From Schaedlerella glycyrrhizinilytica_A (GTDB taxonomy: Bacteria; Bacillota; Clostridia; Lachnospirales; Lachnospiraceae): a DNA stretch of 64,000 bases. This document shows, piece by piece, positions 23,777 through 32,307 of the stretch (positions are counted from its first letter, which is position 1; every line of letters starts with the position of its first letter). The translations under genes were made by a program, and so were the position numbers. The notes beneath the pieces were generated by a model. That model had not been told where the DNA came from, did not search any database, and saw only the letters and a program-made list of their open reading frames with translations. The stretch lies in assembly GCF_042852765.1 (NCBI RefSeq), contig NZ_AP031414.1; one strand, 5' to 3'.

Positions 23777-24945
23777 TGAGAGATCCATTATCGAAAAAAA
23801 TCGTACAGGTACAGCCGTCGGGCATCCGGAAATTTTTTGACGTGGCAGCGGAGATGGACGATGTGATCTCGCTTGGCGTCGGGGAACCGGATTTTGATAC
23901 GCCGTGGCGGATCCGGGAAGAGGGAATCTTTTCTCTGGAACGGGGGCGGACGTTCTATACGTCCAATGCCGGACTGCAGGAACTGCGGGACGAGATCTGC
24001 AAATACTTGGAGAGAAAGATACATGTTTCTTATGACCCGAAAAAAGAAACGATGGTGACGGTCGGCGGAAGTGAAGCGATCGACGTGGCGCTGCGTTGTA
24101 TGCTCGATCCGGGAGATGAAGTACTGATCCCCCAGCCGAGTTATGTTTCCTATCTGCCGTGCACGGTCATGGCGGACGGAGTTCCGGTGATCGTGGAATT
24201 AAAGCATGAGAATGAATTTAAACTGACGGTGGAAGATCTGGAATCGAAGATCAGTGAACGGACAAAGATCCTTGTCATGCCGTTTCCGAACAATCCGACC
24301 GGTTCGATCATGACAAAGGAGGATCTGGAACCGATCGCAGAGTTTGTAAAAACGCACGATCTCTATGTACTTTCCGATGAAATTTATTCCGAATTGAGTT
24401 ATAAAGGCGAGCATGTGTCGATCGCAAGCCTGCCGGGGATGCGCGATCGCACGATCGTGATCAACGGTTTCTCCAAGGGATTTGCGATGACCGGATGGAG
24501 ACTCGGATACTGCTGCGGACCGGAAGTGATCTTAAAGCAGATGATCAAACTGCATCAGTTTGCGATCATGTGCGCGCCGACCAACAGTCAGTATGCGGCG
24601 GTGGAGGGACTTAGAAGCTGTGAGGATGAAGTGGCGGAAATGCGGAAATCCTATAATCAGCGGCGCCGTTTTCTGATGCACGAGTTTGCGCGGATGGGAT
24701 TGGAATGTTTTGAGCCGTTCGGGGCGTTTTATGTATTCCCGAGTATCCGGGAGTTTGGGATGTCCTCGGAAGAATTTGCGGAGCGTCTTTTGATGGAAGA
24801 AAAGGTAGCGGTCGTGCCGGGAACGGCATTTGGCGCGTGCGGCGAGGGATTTTTAAGGATCTCCTATGCGTATTCGCTGGAGGATCTGAAAGTGGCGCTT
24901 GGAAGACTGGGACATTTTATCGAGCGGCTGCGGAACGAGCGGTAG
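23776..24945 (+). CDS. PLP-dependent aminotransferase, class I/II
   Basis: The 389-residue fold-type I enzyme has the conserved GVGEPDFDTPWRIRE opening, YTSNAGLQELRDEI, the PFPNNPTGSIM segment, YVLSDEIYSEL, and the PLP-lysine motif NGFSKGFAMTGWRLGY, with the terminal arginine in GFLRISYA. This pattern is that of aromatic/alanine-type aminotransferases (AraT/PatA group); substrate preference cannot be decided. It overlaps the Lrp stop codon by one base (a GTG at 23773 is an alternative start) and is probably under that regulator's control. Confidence 0.93.
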   Translation: MRDPLSKKIVQVQPSGIRKFFDVAAEMDDVISLGVGEPDFDTPWRIREEGIFSLERGRTFYTSNAGLQELRDEICKYLERKIHVSYDPKKETMVTVGGSEAIDVALRCMLDPGDEVLIPQPSYVSYLPCTVMADGVPVIVELKHENEFKLTVEDLESKISERTKILVMPFPNNPTGSIMTKEDLEPIAEFVKTHDLYVLSDEIYSELSYKGEHVSIASLPGMRDRTIVINGFSKGFAMTGWRLGYCCGPEVILKQMIKLHQFAIMCAPTNSQYAAVEGLRSCEDEVAEMRKSYNQRRRFLMHEFARMGLECFEPFGAFYVFPSIREFGMSSEEFAERLLMEEKVAVVPGTAFGACGEGFLRISYAYSLEDLKVALGRLGHFIERLRNER

Positions 24946-24982
24946 CAAAAATGAAAACAGAAGCAGATAAAAGGAGGAAGCG

Positions 24983-25474
24983 ATGCTCAATATTGTATTG
25001 CTTGAGCCGGAGATTCCGGCAAATACGGGAAATATCGGAAGAACCTGCGTGGCGGCGGGCGTAAGACTCCATCTGATCGAGCCGCTGGGATTCCGGCTGG
25101 ATGAAAAATCATTGAAGCGTGCCGGGATGGATTACTGGAAAGATCTGGATGTGACAACCTATATCGATTATGCGGATTTTCTCAAGAAAAATCCGGGGGT
25201 AAAGATTTACATGGCAACAACAAAGGCACAGCATGTCTACACGGACGTCGCATATGAGCCGGACTGTTATATTATGTTCGGAAAGGAAAGCGCGGGGATC
25301 CCGGAGGAACTTCTCGTGCAAAATAAAGAAAATTGTATCCGTATCCCAATGGGCGGCGGGATCCGTTCACTGAACCTCGGAAATTCGGTGGCGATCGTCC
25401 TGTATGAAGCGCTGCGGCAGAATGCGTTTGCAGGTTTGGAGCAGGAGGGAAAACTGCATGAACTGCAGTGGTAA
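24983..25474 (+). CDS. trmL: tRNA (cytidine(34)-2'-O)-methyltransferase
   Basis: The 163-residue SPOUT protein methylates the wobble ribose of certain leucine tRNAs using SAM. It begins LNIVLLEPEIPANTGNIGRTCVAAG, the usual TrmL motif 1, has MFGKESAGIPEELL as motif 2 and IRIPMGGGIRSLNLGNSVAIVLYEALRQ as motif 3 around the trefoil knot. AGGAGG lies 7 bases before the ATG. A terminator follows. Confidence 0.95.
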   Translation: MLNIVLLEPEIPANTGNIGRTCVAAGVRLHLIEPLGFRLDEKSLKRAGMDYWKDLDVTTYIDYADFLKKNPGVKIYMATTKAQHVYTDVAYEPDCYIMFGKESAGIPEELLVQNKENCIRIPMGGGIRSLNLGNSVAIVLYEALRQNAFAGLEQEGKLHELQW

Positions 25475-25502
25475 AAAAGGGAAAATGGTTATAATAAAGA
25501 GA

Positions 25503-25541
25503 GGGGCATCTGTAAAAAAAGAAGACAGATGCTCTTGCTTT
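25503..25541 (+). terminator. Terminator after trmL
   Basis: GGGCATCTGT pairs with ACAGATGCTC (one G-U) around an A-rich loop and is followed by TTGCTTTATT. The remaining 200 bases to the ATPase operon are AT-rich and presumably hold its promoter, but no convincing -35/-10 pair is visible. Confidence 0.75.
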
Positions 25542-25741
25542 ATTAGAAAATCTTATAGATATAAAAAATTAACTGACAATAGCTTGGACACTTACAAGAA
25601 TGACAAAAAATATCATAAAATAAATCGGATTGTACAGCAATAGGCTGAAAAAATTGCAGATAATTATGGACTTTTCATAACGAGTGTGCTAAGGTGAACG
25701 TTATAAGCGAAGTGTGACTTCAGAAAGGTGGTGACAGAATC

Positions 25742-26050
25742 ATGGTAGAAGAGACCATCCGGGTGATCCGAGAGACCGAGTCACAGGCTGATCAGATTGT
25801 GAAACATGCACAGGATCAGTATAATAAGCTTCTGGAAGAAGCCAGAAAAGAGGCGGATAAGATCAGAACAGAGCAGCTTCAGAGTGCGAAGCAAAAAGCC
25901 GAGCAGGAGATGGAAGCTGCGAGATCCCGCGGAGATGGAGAAACGGCCGCAGCCAATATAGCGATCGAGCAGGAGATCAAAGCGTTGAAAGAAAACGCGC
26001 TGAAAAAAGAAGCGGAGGCGGTTGAACTGGTTATTTCCAAATTGGTCTGA
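25742..26050 (+). CDS. V-type ATP synthase peripheral-stalk subunit G/H
   Basis: A 102-residue, almost wholly helical and charged protein with long coiled-coil heptads (QADQIVKHAQDQYNKLLEEARKEADKIRTEQLQSAKQKAE in outline). In A/V-ATPases such a subunit pairs with subunit E to form the peripheral stalk, and it is the first gene of the operon, as in Enterococcus hirae (there called NtpF). GAAAGGTGGTGA precedes the ATG. Identity rests on position, length and coiled coil. Confidence 0.85.
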   Translation: MVEETIRVIRETESQADQIVKHAQDQYNKLLEEARKEADKIRTEQLQSAKQKAEQEMEAARSRGDGETAAANIAIEQEIKALKENALKKEAEAVELVISKLV

Positions 26051-26110
26051 ATGAAGACCGGAGGGGGAACAACCGGGGGGATATAGAAAAGAAAAAGGAG
26101 GGATGATGTT

Positions 26111-28132
26111 ATGGCGGTATTGCAGATGCAGCGGATCAGTATTTGCGCATTGAAGAAAAACCGAAAGGCGATCCTCGAAAAGCTGCAGGCAATGGGAGTC
26201 ATGGAAATCAACCATATTCTTGAAGACGATGAAGATTTTCATAAGATGGATACCGCGAATGCCAGGATCAGTTTTGACAAGGCGGCGTCATCAGCAGACA
26301 AGGCGCTTGATATTCTGCAGGAGTATGCACCGAAGAAGCAGTCGATGTTTTCGGCTCTCGAGGGAAAAGACCTGGTAGAACAGGAAGTGTACGAACAGAT
26401 CATCCGGGATAAGGAACGGCTTTTAAAGACTGCGTCGAAGATCCAGGCTCTGGATCGGGAGCAGGCGGAAGAAAAGGCAGAGATCCTGAAACTGGAAAAT
26501 GCGATCGAGGGATTAAATCCATGGCTGAATCTGGACGCGCCGATGAATTACGGCGGAACTGCCCACACCGTGATGCTTCCGGGAACGATGCCCGGCGGCA
26601 CGACGATGGAACAGGTCTACGATCTGGTGGCGGAGCAGGCGCCGGAAGTAGACGGTGTGGAGGTACATGAGATTTCCGTGGAACAGGACAGCACCTATCT
26701 GGCGGTATTCTGTTTGAGAAAAGACGCGGAAAAAGTGGAGGAAGCGCTGCGAAGCGGCGGATTTGCCAAACCGGCTCAGATCTGCGGCGACGTTCCGGCA
26801 CAGGCTGTGGAAGCGATGAAAGAAGAGATTTCAGCGCATTATGCGAAGATCGAGCAGATCCGGAGTGATGTGGCAGGACTGGCGTCTGAGCGGGAGAATC
26901 TGCAGCTTTTGGCAGATTATTACCGTGTCCGTTCTGAGAAATATGCCGTGCTCGGAGAACTTCCGCAGTCGGACCGCACCTTTGTGATCAGCGGTTATGT
27001 TCCGAAGAAGTGCGTTGCCGATGTGGAGCGCGCCTTAAAAGACAAGTATGACTGTGTCATCGATGTGGAGGAACTGAAAGAGGATGAGGAAGCGCCGGTG
27101 CTTTTGAAGAACAATGCATTTGCATCGGGAGCGGAGAGCGTCCTGACTGCATTTGGTCTTCCGGGAAAAGGGGAGATCGATCCGACGTCGATCATGGCGG
27201 TGTTCTATGTATTTTTATTCGGTATGATGCTTTCTGATGCGGCATACGGTGCGATCGTATCGATCGCGTGCGGCGTGCTGCTGCTGAAATTCCCGCGTAT
27301 GAGCGAGAGCATGAAAAAGGCATTCCAGTTATTTTTCTGGTGTGGATTATCCACATTATTCTGGGGAATCTTATTCGGCGGATATTTCGGTGACGCGATC
27401 AACGTCATATCCAGAGTATTTTTCGGACATGAGGTTGGAATCAAACCGTTGTGGTTTGCACCGCTTGACGATCCGATGAAACTGCTGGTATTTTCCATGC
27501 TGTTCGGTGTGATCCATTTGTTCACCGGTCTCGGGATCAAAGGCTATATGTGCCTGCGGGACAAAAAATATATGGACTTTTTGTGTGACGTTGTGTTGTG
27601 GTATGCGCTTTTGATCGGACTTCTGATCATGCTGATCCCAAGCGAACTGTTTGCATCCATCGCACAGATGACGATCGTGTTCCCGCCGTTTGTGAACACA
27701 CTCGGCAAAGTGCTGGCGATCGTCGGCGCAGTCGGAATCGTACTGATGTCCGGGCGGAGCAACAAGAACTTTGCGCTTCGTCTCGCGCTGGGAGCATATG
27801 ACCTGTACAATGTGAGCGGATGGCTTAGCGACGTACTTTCATATTCCAGACTTTTGGCGCTGGGACTGGCGACAGGGGTGATCGCTTCTGTTATCAACCA
27901 GATGGGAAGTATGGCCGGAAAGAGCGTATTGGGAGCGATCCTGTTCATTGTCGTATTTATTTTCGGTCACATCTTCAATCTGGCGATCAATTTACTGGGA
28001 GCCTATGTGCACACGAACCGTCTTCAGTTCGTAGAATTCTTCGGAAAATTCTATGAGGGCGGAGGAAGAGAATTTAATCCATTTAAAGCAAATACAAAAT
28101 ATGCAGATGTTAAGGAGGAAACAAAGTTATGA
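26111..28132 (+). CDS. ntpI: V-type ATP synthase subunit I (membrane stator, a-subunit)
   Basis: The 673-residue subunit forms the ion half-channels facing the K ring. The N-terminal half (about residues 1-340) is soluble with coiled coils and links to the peripheral stalk; the C-terminal half has seven to eight membrane helices, including FYVFLFGMMLSDAAYGAIVS, the conserved LSDVLSYSRLLALGLATGVIASVINQM helix, which carries the essential arginine in the SYSRLLALGLA run, and FGHIFNLAINLLGAYVHTNRLQFVEFFGKFYEGGGREFNPF at the end. Its stop codon region overlaps the subunit K start by 4 bases. Confidence 0.97.
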   Translation: MAVLQMQRISICALKKNRKAILEKLQAMGVMEINHILEDDEDFHKMDTANARISFDKAASSADKALDILQEYAPKKQSMFSALEGKDLVEQEVYEQIIRDKERLLKTASKIQALDREQAEEKAEILKLENAIEGLNPWLNLDAPMNYGGTAHTVMLPGTMPGGTTMEQVYDLVAEQAPEVDGVEVHEISVEQDSTYLAVFCLRKDAEKVEEALRSGGFAKPAQICGDVPAQAVEAMKEEISAHYAKIEQIRSDVAGLASERENLQLLADYYRVRSEKYAVLGELPQSDRTFVISGYVPKKCVADVERALKDKYDCVIDVEELKEDEEAPVLLKNNAFASGAESVLTAFGLPGKGEIDPTSIMAVFYVFLFGMMLSDAAYGAIVSIACGVLLLKFPRMSESMKKAFQLFFWCGLSTLFWGILFGGYFGDAINVISRVFFGHEVGIKPLWFAPLDDPMKLLVFSMLFGVIHLFTGLGIKGYMCLRDKKYMDFLCDVVLWYALLIGLLIMLIPSELFASIAQMTIVFPPFVNTLGKVLAIVGAVGIVLMSGRSNKNFALRLALGAYDLYNVSGWLSDVLSYSRLLALGLATGVIASVINQMGSMAGKSVLGAILFIVVFIFGHIFNLAINLLGAYVHTNRLQFVEFFGKFYEGGGREFNPFKANTKYADVKEETKL

Positions 28133-28605
28133 GTCAGTTAGGTATTGTTTATGCACTTCTTGGTGCGGCAGTTGCGGTATTTTTAGCAGGAGCAGGTTCT
28201 GCACTCGGAGTAGGTATTGCAGGTCAGGCAGCGTCAGGTGTTATGGCGGAGGATCCGAGCAAATTTGCGAAAGTATTGATCCTTCAGCTTCTTCCGGGTA
28301 CACAGGGATTGTACGGACTGATCATCGGTTTCGTAACACTTTCTAAAATCGGTCTTCTCGGCGGCGGTCCGGTAGACGTTTCCGTACAGACAGGTCTTTT
28401 GATCCTTGCAGCATGTCTGCCGATCGGTATCGTTGGTCTGATCTCCGGAAAATCTCAGGGAAAAACAGCGGCAGCAGCGATCGGTATCGTTGCAAAGAAA
28501 CCGGATCAGTTCGGTAAGGCAATGCTTTTCCCGGCAATGGTTGAGACATATGCGATTCTTGCACTTCTGATCTCATTCCTTGCAGTGAGCGCAATTCAGG
28601 TATAA
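28129..28605 (+). CDS. ntpK: V-type ATP synthase subunit K (proteolipid), Na+-type signature
   Basis: The 158-residue four-helix hairpin pair forms the rotor ring. The residues that coordinate Na+ in E. hirae NtpK (Leu61, Thr64, Gln65, Gln110, Glu139) have clear counterparts: Leu55, Thr58 and Gln59 in LLPGTQGLYG, Gln110 in SGKSQGK, and Glu139 in MVETYAIL. Only the second hairpin carries the ion-binding glutamate, as in E. hirae. A sodium-translocating enzyme is therefore likely (inference from known structure). Overlaps ntpI by 4 bases. Confidence 0.96.
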   Translation: MSQLGIVYALLGAAVAVFLAGAGSALGVGIAGQAASGVMAEDPSKFAKVLILQLLPGTQGLYGLIIGFVTLSKIGLLGGGPVDVSVQTGLLILAACLPIGIVGLISGKSQGKTAAAAIGIVAKKPDQFGKAMLFPAMVETYAILALLISFLAVSAIQV

Positions 28606-28624
28606 TAGGAGGAATGATTTTAAG

Positions 28625-29218
28625 ATGAGTGGATTAGATAAAATGAAAAATCAGATTCTGGATGAAGCGAACCACTCAGCGGAAGCCAAGATTGCGGAAG
28701 CGAAAGCGAAAGCCGAAGAGATCATTCAGGCGGCTAAGGCCGAAGCAGAAGAAGAGGCTGGAAAAATCTCTCAGAAATCCGGCGAGGCAGTTGCCATCTA
28801 CGGGGAGCGTGTGAAATCTTCCTGCGACATGCAGCGGAAAAAAGCGCTGCTCCAGGCAAAACAGGAACTGATCCGCGGTGTGCTTGAAAAGGCGCAGGCG
28901 CAGATCCTGTCTCTGGAGACGCCGGCATATTTTGATATGATCCGTGAAATGCTGAAAAAGTATGCGCAGCCGGAAGCAGGCACGATCCGTTTTTCCAAAA
29001 AAGATCTGGAACGGATGCCGGAGGGGTTTGAAACGGAGATTCAGAACATAGCCGGAGAAAAGGGCGGAAGCCTTGCCTTGGAAAAAGATCCGGCAGATCT
29101 GGATGGCGGGTTCATCCTTATATATGGAGGAATTGAAGAAAATTGTACGATCGGCGCGATGTTTGAGGCAAAGAGAGATGAGCTGTCCGATTGTGTTCAC
29201 AAAGTGATGTTCGCATAA
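28625..29218 (+). CDS. ntpE: V-type ATP synthase subunit E (peripheral stalk)
   Basis: The 197-residue protein has a long N-terminal helix (SAEAKIAEAKAKAEEIIQAAKAEAEEEAGK) that pairs with the G/H subunit, and a globular C-terminal domain ending in GGFILIYGGIEENCTIGAMFEAKRDEL, the part that contacts the catalytic head. Gene order K-E-C agrees with other bacterial A/V-ATPases. AGGAGGAATG precedes the start. Confidence 0.93.
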   Translation: MSGLDKMKNQILDEANHSAEAKIAEAKAKAEEIIQAAKAEAEEEAGKISQKSGEAVAIYGERVKSSCDMQRKKALLQAKQELIRGVLEKAQAQILSLETPAYFDMIREMLKKYAQPEAGTIRFSKKDLERMPEGFETEIQNIAGEKGGSLALEKDPADLDGGFILIYGGIEENCTIGAMFEAKRDELSDCVHKVMFA

Positions 29219-29233
29219 TGGAGGGATAGAGAT

Positions 29234-30205
29234 TTGAATGAATTAGAGTATACGTTTGCGGTCGCGCGGATCCGCGCGCTGGAAGCGTCTCTTCTGACAG
29301 ATCAGGTTATCGACCAGCTTGTGAACAGTCCGGGAGAAAAACAGTGCCTGGAACTTCTGCGTGAACGCGGATGGGGTGACGGCGGAAACGATCTGGATGC
29401 AGAGGAGATGCTGAAAACAGAAGAAAAGAAGACTTGGGAAGTGATTCGCGAGGCGGCGCCGGATCTGAACGTATTTGATGTATTTTCCTATACGAAATTG
29501 TACCACAATCTGAAAGCGGCGATCAAAGAAGTCTGCACGGAAGTGCGCAATGAAAATATTTTCTATGACGACTGCGAGATTTCCGGTGAGGAAATGCTTC
29601 GGATCGTGGAGAATAAAGAATTTTCCCGTCTTCCGGGAAAGATGCCGGAAGCGGCGCAGGATGCTTACGACACGCTGCTCCATACGAGAGACGGGCAGCT
29701 TTGCGATGTGATCATCGATAAGGCGGCATTGGAAGCGATTTATGCGGTGGGACAGGATTCGGAAGATGAGATCATCCGGAATTATGCGGAATCTACGGTT
29801 GCGATCGCGGACATCAAGATCGCGGTTCGTTCCCAGAAGACCGGAAAATCGATGGAGTTCATGCGGCGCGCGATGGCAGAATGCGAAAGTATCAGTATCG
29901 AACAGCTGATGAAAGCGGCATTGTCCGGCATGGATGCGATCGGTGAATATCTGTCGGGAACTTCGTATTCGGAGGGCGCGCAGGCGCTTAGTGATTCACC
30001 GTCGGCATTTGAACGGTGGTGCGACAACCGGATGATCCAGACGATCCGTCCGCAGAAATACAACAGTTTTTCCGTAGGACCGTTGGTGGCATATCTGATC
30101 GCGAGAGAAAATGAGATCAAAACGGTTCGGATCATCCTGACTGGAAAGCAGAACGGCTTTTCGGATGAGGCGATCCGGGAAAGGGTAAGGGAGATGTATG
30201 TATAA
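29234..30205 (+). CDS. ntpC: V-type ATP synthase subunit C (d-type rotor adaptor)
   Basis: The 323-residue all-helical protein (start NELEYTFAVARIRALEASLL) couples the central stalk to the K ring. Typical marks are FSYTKLYHNLKAAIKEV and the C-terminal GPLVAYLIARENEIKTVRIILTGKQNGF. The start is TTG: the only nearby ATG (29238) runs into a stop after two codons, and GGAGGGATAG lies 6 to 12 bases before the TTG. It overlaps the next gene by 8 bases. Confidence 0.94.
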   Translation: MNELEYTFAVARIRALEASLLTDQVIDQLVNSPGEKQCLELLRERGWGDGGNDLDAEEMLKTEEKKTWEVIREAAPDLNVFDVFSYTKLYHNLKAAIKEVCTEVRNENIFYDDCEISGEEMLRIVENKEFSRLPGKMPEAAQDAYDTLLHTRDGQLCDVIIDKAALEAIYAVGQDSEDEIIRNYAESTVAIADIKIAVRSQKTGKSMEFMRRAMAECESISIEQLMKAALSGMDAIGEYLSGTSYSEGAQALSDSPSAFERWCDNRMIQTIRPQKYNSFSVGPLVAYLIARENEIKTVRIILTGKQNGFSDEAIRERVREMYV

Positions 30206-30518
30206 AATTGCAGTGATCGGCGATTACGGAAGCATTTACGGCTTCGCAACGCTGGGACTGAGCATCTGCCCGGTCAAAACCCGCGAGGAAGCGAAGAATA
30301 AATTAAAACAGCTTGCAGAGGGAAAATATGGGATCATCTATATTACAGAAGCTGTGGCTGCCGAGATCAAAGAAGAAATCGAAAAATATCAGGAGCAGAC
30401 ATTGCCGGCGATCATTCAGATCCCGGGCGTGTGGGGCAACACAGGCGCAGGAGTAGACGGCGTCAAAAAGACTGTGGAGCAGGCGGTCGGTTCCGATATT
30501 CTGTTTTCACAGGAATAA
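30198..30518 (+). CDS. V-type ATP synthase subunit F (central stalk)
   Basis: The 106-residue protein begins YKIAVIGDYGSIYGFATLGLSI, the standard subunit F opening, and contains YGIIYITEAVAAEI and PAIIQIPG. It has the Rossmann-like N-domain and a C-terminal helix that inserts into the head. It is called NtpG in E. hirae and subunit F elsewhere, so no symbol is assigned. Start overlaps the ntpC end by 8 bases. Confidence 0.93.
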   Translation: MYKIAVIGDYGSIYGFATLGLSICPVKTREEAKNKLKQLAEGKYGIIYITEAVAAEIKEEIEKYQEQTLPAIIQIPGVWGNTGAGVDGVKKTVEQAVGSDILFSQE

Positions 30519-30540
30519 GAAAGGTAGGTAATTCGTCAAA

Positions 30541-32307
30541 ATGAGCACAGGCGTAATTAAAAAAGTCGCAGGACCGCTTGTCATTGCATCGGGAATGCGC
30601 GACGCGAACATGTTTGACGTGGTTCGTGTCAGTAAACAGAGACTGATTGGCGAAATCATTGAGATACACGGAGACGAGGCGTCTATTCAGGTTTATGAGG
30701 AGACTTCTGGACTCGGACCGGGAGAACCGGTGGAGTCTATGGGCGTACCGATGTCCGTTGAATTGGGACCCGGACTGATCACAAGTATTTACGACGGAAT
30801 CCAGAGACCGCTGGATGATATCATGAAAGTTTCGGGAAACAGCCTGAAACGTGGTGTGGAAGTACCGTCCCTGAAACGGGATCTGAAATGGGAATTTGTT
30901 CCGACCGTGCAGGTTGGAGACGAAGTCGCGGAGGGCGACGTGTTCGGAACCGTACAGGAGACGATCGTTGTACAGCAGAAGATCATGGTTCCGTACGGAG
31001 TGAAAGGAAAAGTTAAAGAGATCAAATCCGGTGAGTTCACCGTGGAGGATGTTGTCTGCGTTGTCGAGACGGAGAACGGGGACAAGGAACTGACGATGAT
31101 GCAGAAATGGCCGGTCCGCCGCGGACGTCCGTATCAGAAGAAACTGCCGCCGAAGATGCCGCTTGTAACGGGACAGCGTGTCATCGATACATTTTTCCCG
31201 ATCGCAAAAGGCGGTGTGGCAGCGGTTCCGGGACCGTTCGGAAGCGGAAAGACCGTGATCCAGCATCAGCTTGCGAAATGGGCGGAAGCGGACATTGTCG
31301 TGTACATTGGATGCGGAGAGCGTGGAAATGAGATGACGGACGTTCTGAATGAATTTCCGGAATTGAAAGACCCGAAGACAGGACAGTCTCTGATGCAGAG
31401 AACGGTTCTGATCGCAAATACATCGGATATGCCGGTTGCGGCGCGTGAAGCATCGATCTATACCGGAATCACGATCGCAGAATATTTCCGTGATATGGGA
31501 TTCTCGGTTGCATTGATGGCAGATTCCACATCCCGCTGGGCAGAGGCGCTCCGTGAGATGTCCGGACGTCTGGAAGAGATGCCGGGTGAAGAGGGATATC
31601 CGGCATATTTGGGAAGCCGTCTGGCGCAGTTCTATGAGAGAGCCGGACATGTGATCTCCCTCGGAAAAGACGGACGAGAGGGCGCGCTGTCAGTGATCGG
31701 TGCGGTATCCCCTCCGGGAGGAGATATTTCCGAGCCGGTATCCCAGGCGACGCTCCGTATTGTTAAAGTATTCTGGGGACTGGATTCCGCACTTGCGTAT
31801 AAGAGACATTTCCCGGCGATCAACTGGCTGAACAGTTACTCGCTGTATCTGGATGATATGGAAAAATGGTTCAATGAGCAGGTGGAATCTGACTGGATGG
31901 CGAACCGCCAGAAGATGATGACGCTTCTTCAGGAAGAGGCGGAACTGGAAGAAATCGTTAAGATGGTAGGTATGGATGCACTTTCACCGGGAGACCGTCT
32001 GAAAATGGAAGCTGCGCGCTCGATCCGTGAGGACTTCCTGCATCAGAACTCGTTCCATGAGATCGACACCTATACATCATTGAAGAAACAGTATATGATG
32101 ATGAAACTCGTGATCGCATATTATGAGAACGCGGTTGAGGCTCTGAAAGAGGGCGCGGGACTGAATGCATTGATCTCGCTTCCGGTTCGTGAGCAGATCG
32201 GTCGTTTCAAATATGTGACCGAAGAAAATCTGGATGTGGAGTATAAAAAAGTCAAGGAACAGCTTCACGTTGAGATTGCCAATGCATTGGGAAAGGAGAT
32301 GATGTAA
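30541..32307 (+). CDS. ntpA: V-type ATP synthase catalytic subunit A
   Basis: The 588-residue catalytic subunit has the beta-barrel N-terminus, the A-type non-homologous insertion (residues about 115-190), the P-loop GPFGSGKTVIQ, the catalytic glutamate segment GCGERGNEMTDVL, LMADSTSRWAEALREMSGRLEEMPGEEGYPAYL and the GAVSPPGGDISEP loop. All are intact. GTAGGTAATT precedes the start. It directly abuts subunit B with no gap. Confidence 0.98.
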   Translation: MSTGVIKKVAGPLVIASGMRDANMFDVVRVSKQRLIGEIIEIHGDEASIQVYEETSGLGPGEPVESMGVPMSVELGPGLITSIYDGIQRPLDDIMKVSGNSLKRGVEVPSLKRDLKWEFVPTVQVGDEVAEGDVFGTVQETIVVQQKIMVPYGVKGKVKEIKSGEFTVEDVVCVVETENGDKELTMMQKWPVRRGRPYQKKLPPKMPLVTGQRVIDTFFPIAKGGVAAVPGPFGSGKTVIQHQLAKWAEADIVVYIGCGERGNEMTDVLNEFPELKDPKTGQSLMQRTVLIANTSDMPVAAREASIYTGITIAEYFRDMGFSVALMADSTSRWAEALREMSGRLEEMPGEEGYPAYLGSRLAQFYERAGHVISLGKDGREGALSVIGAVSPPGGDISEPVSQATLRIVKVFWGLDSALAYKRHFPAINWLNSYSLYLDDMEKWFNEQVESDWMANRQKMMTLLQEEAELEEIVKMVGMDALSPGDRLKMEAARSIREDFLHQNSFHEIDTYTSLKKQYMMMKLVIAYYENAVEALKEGAGLNALISLPVREQIGRFKYVTEENLDVEYKKVKEQLHVEIANALGKEMM

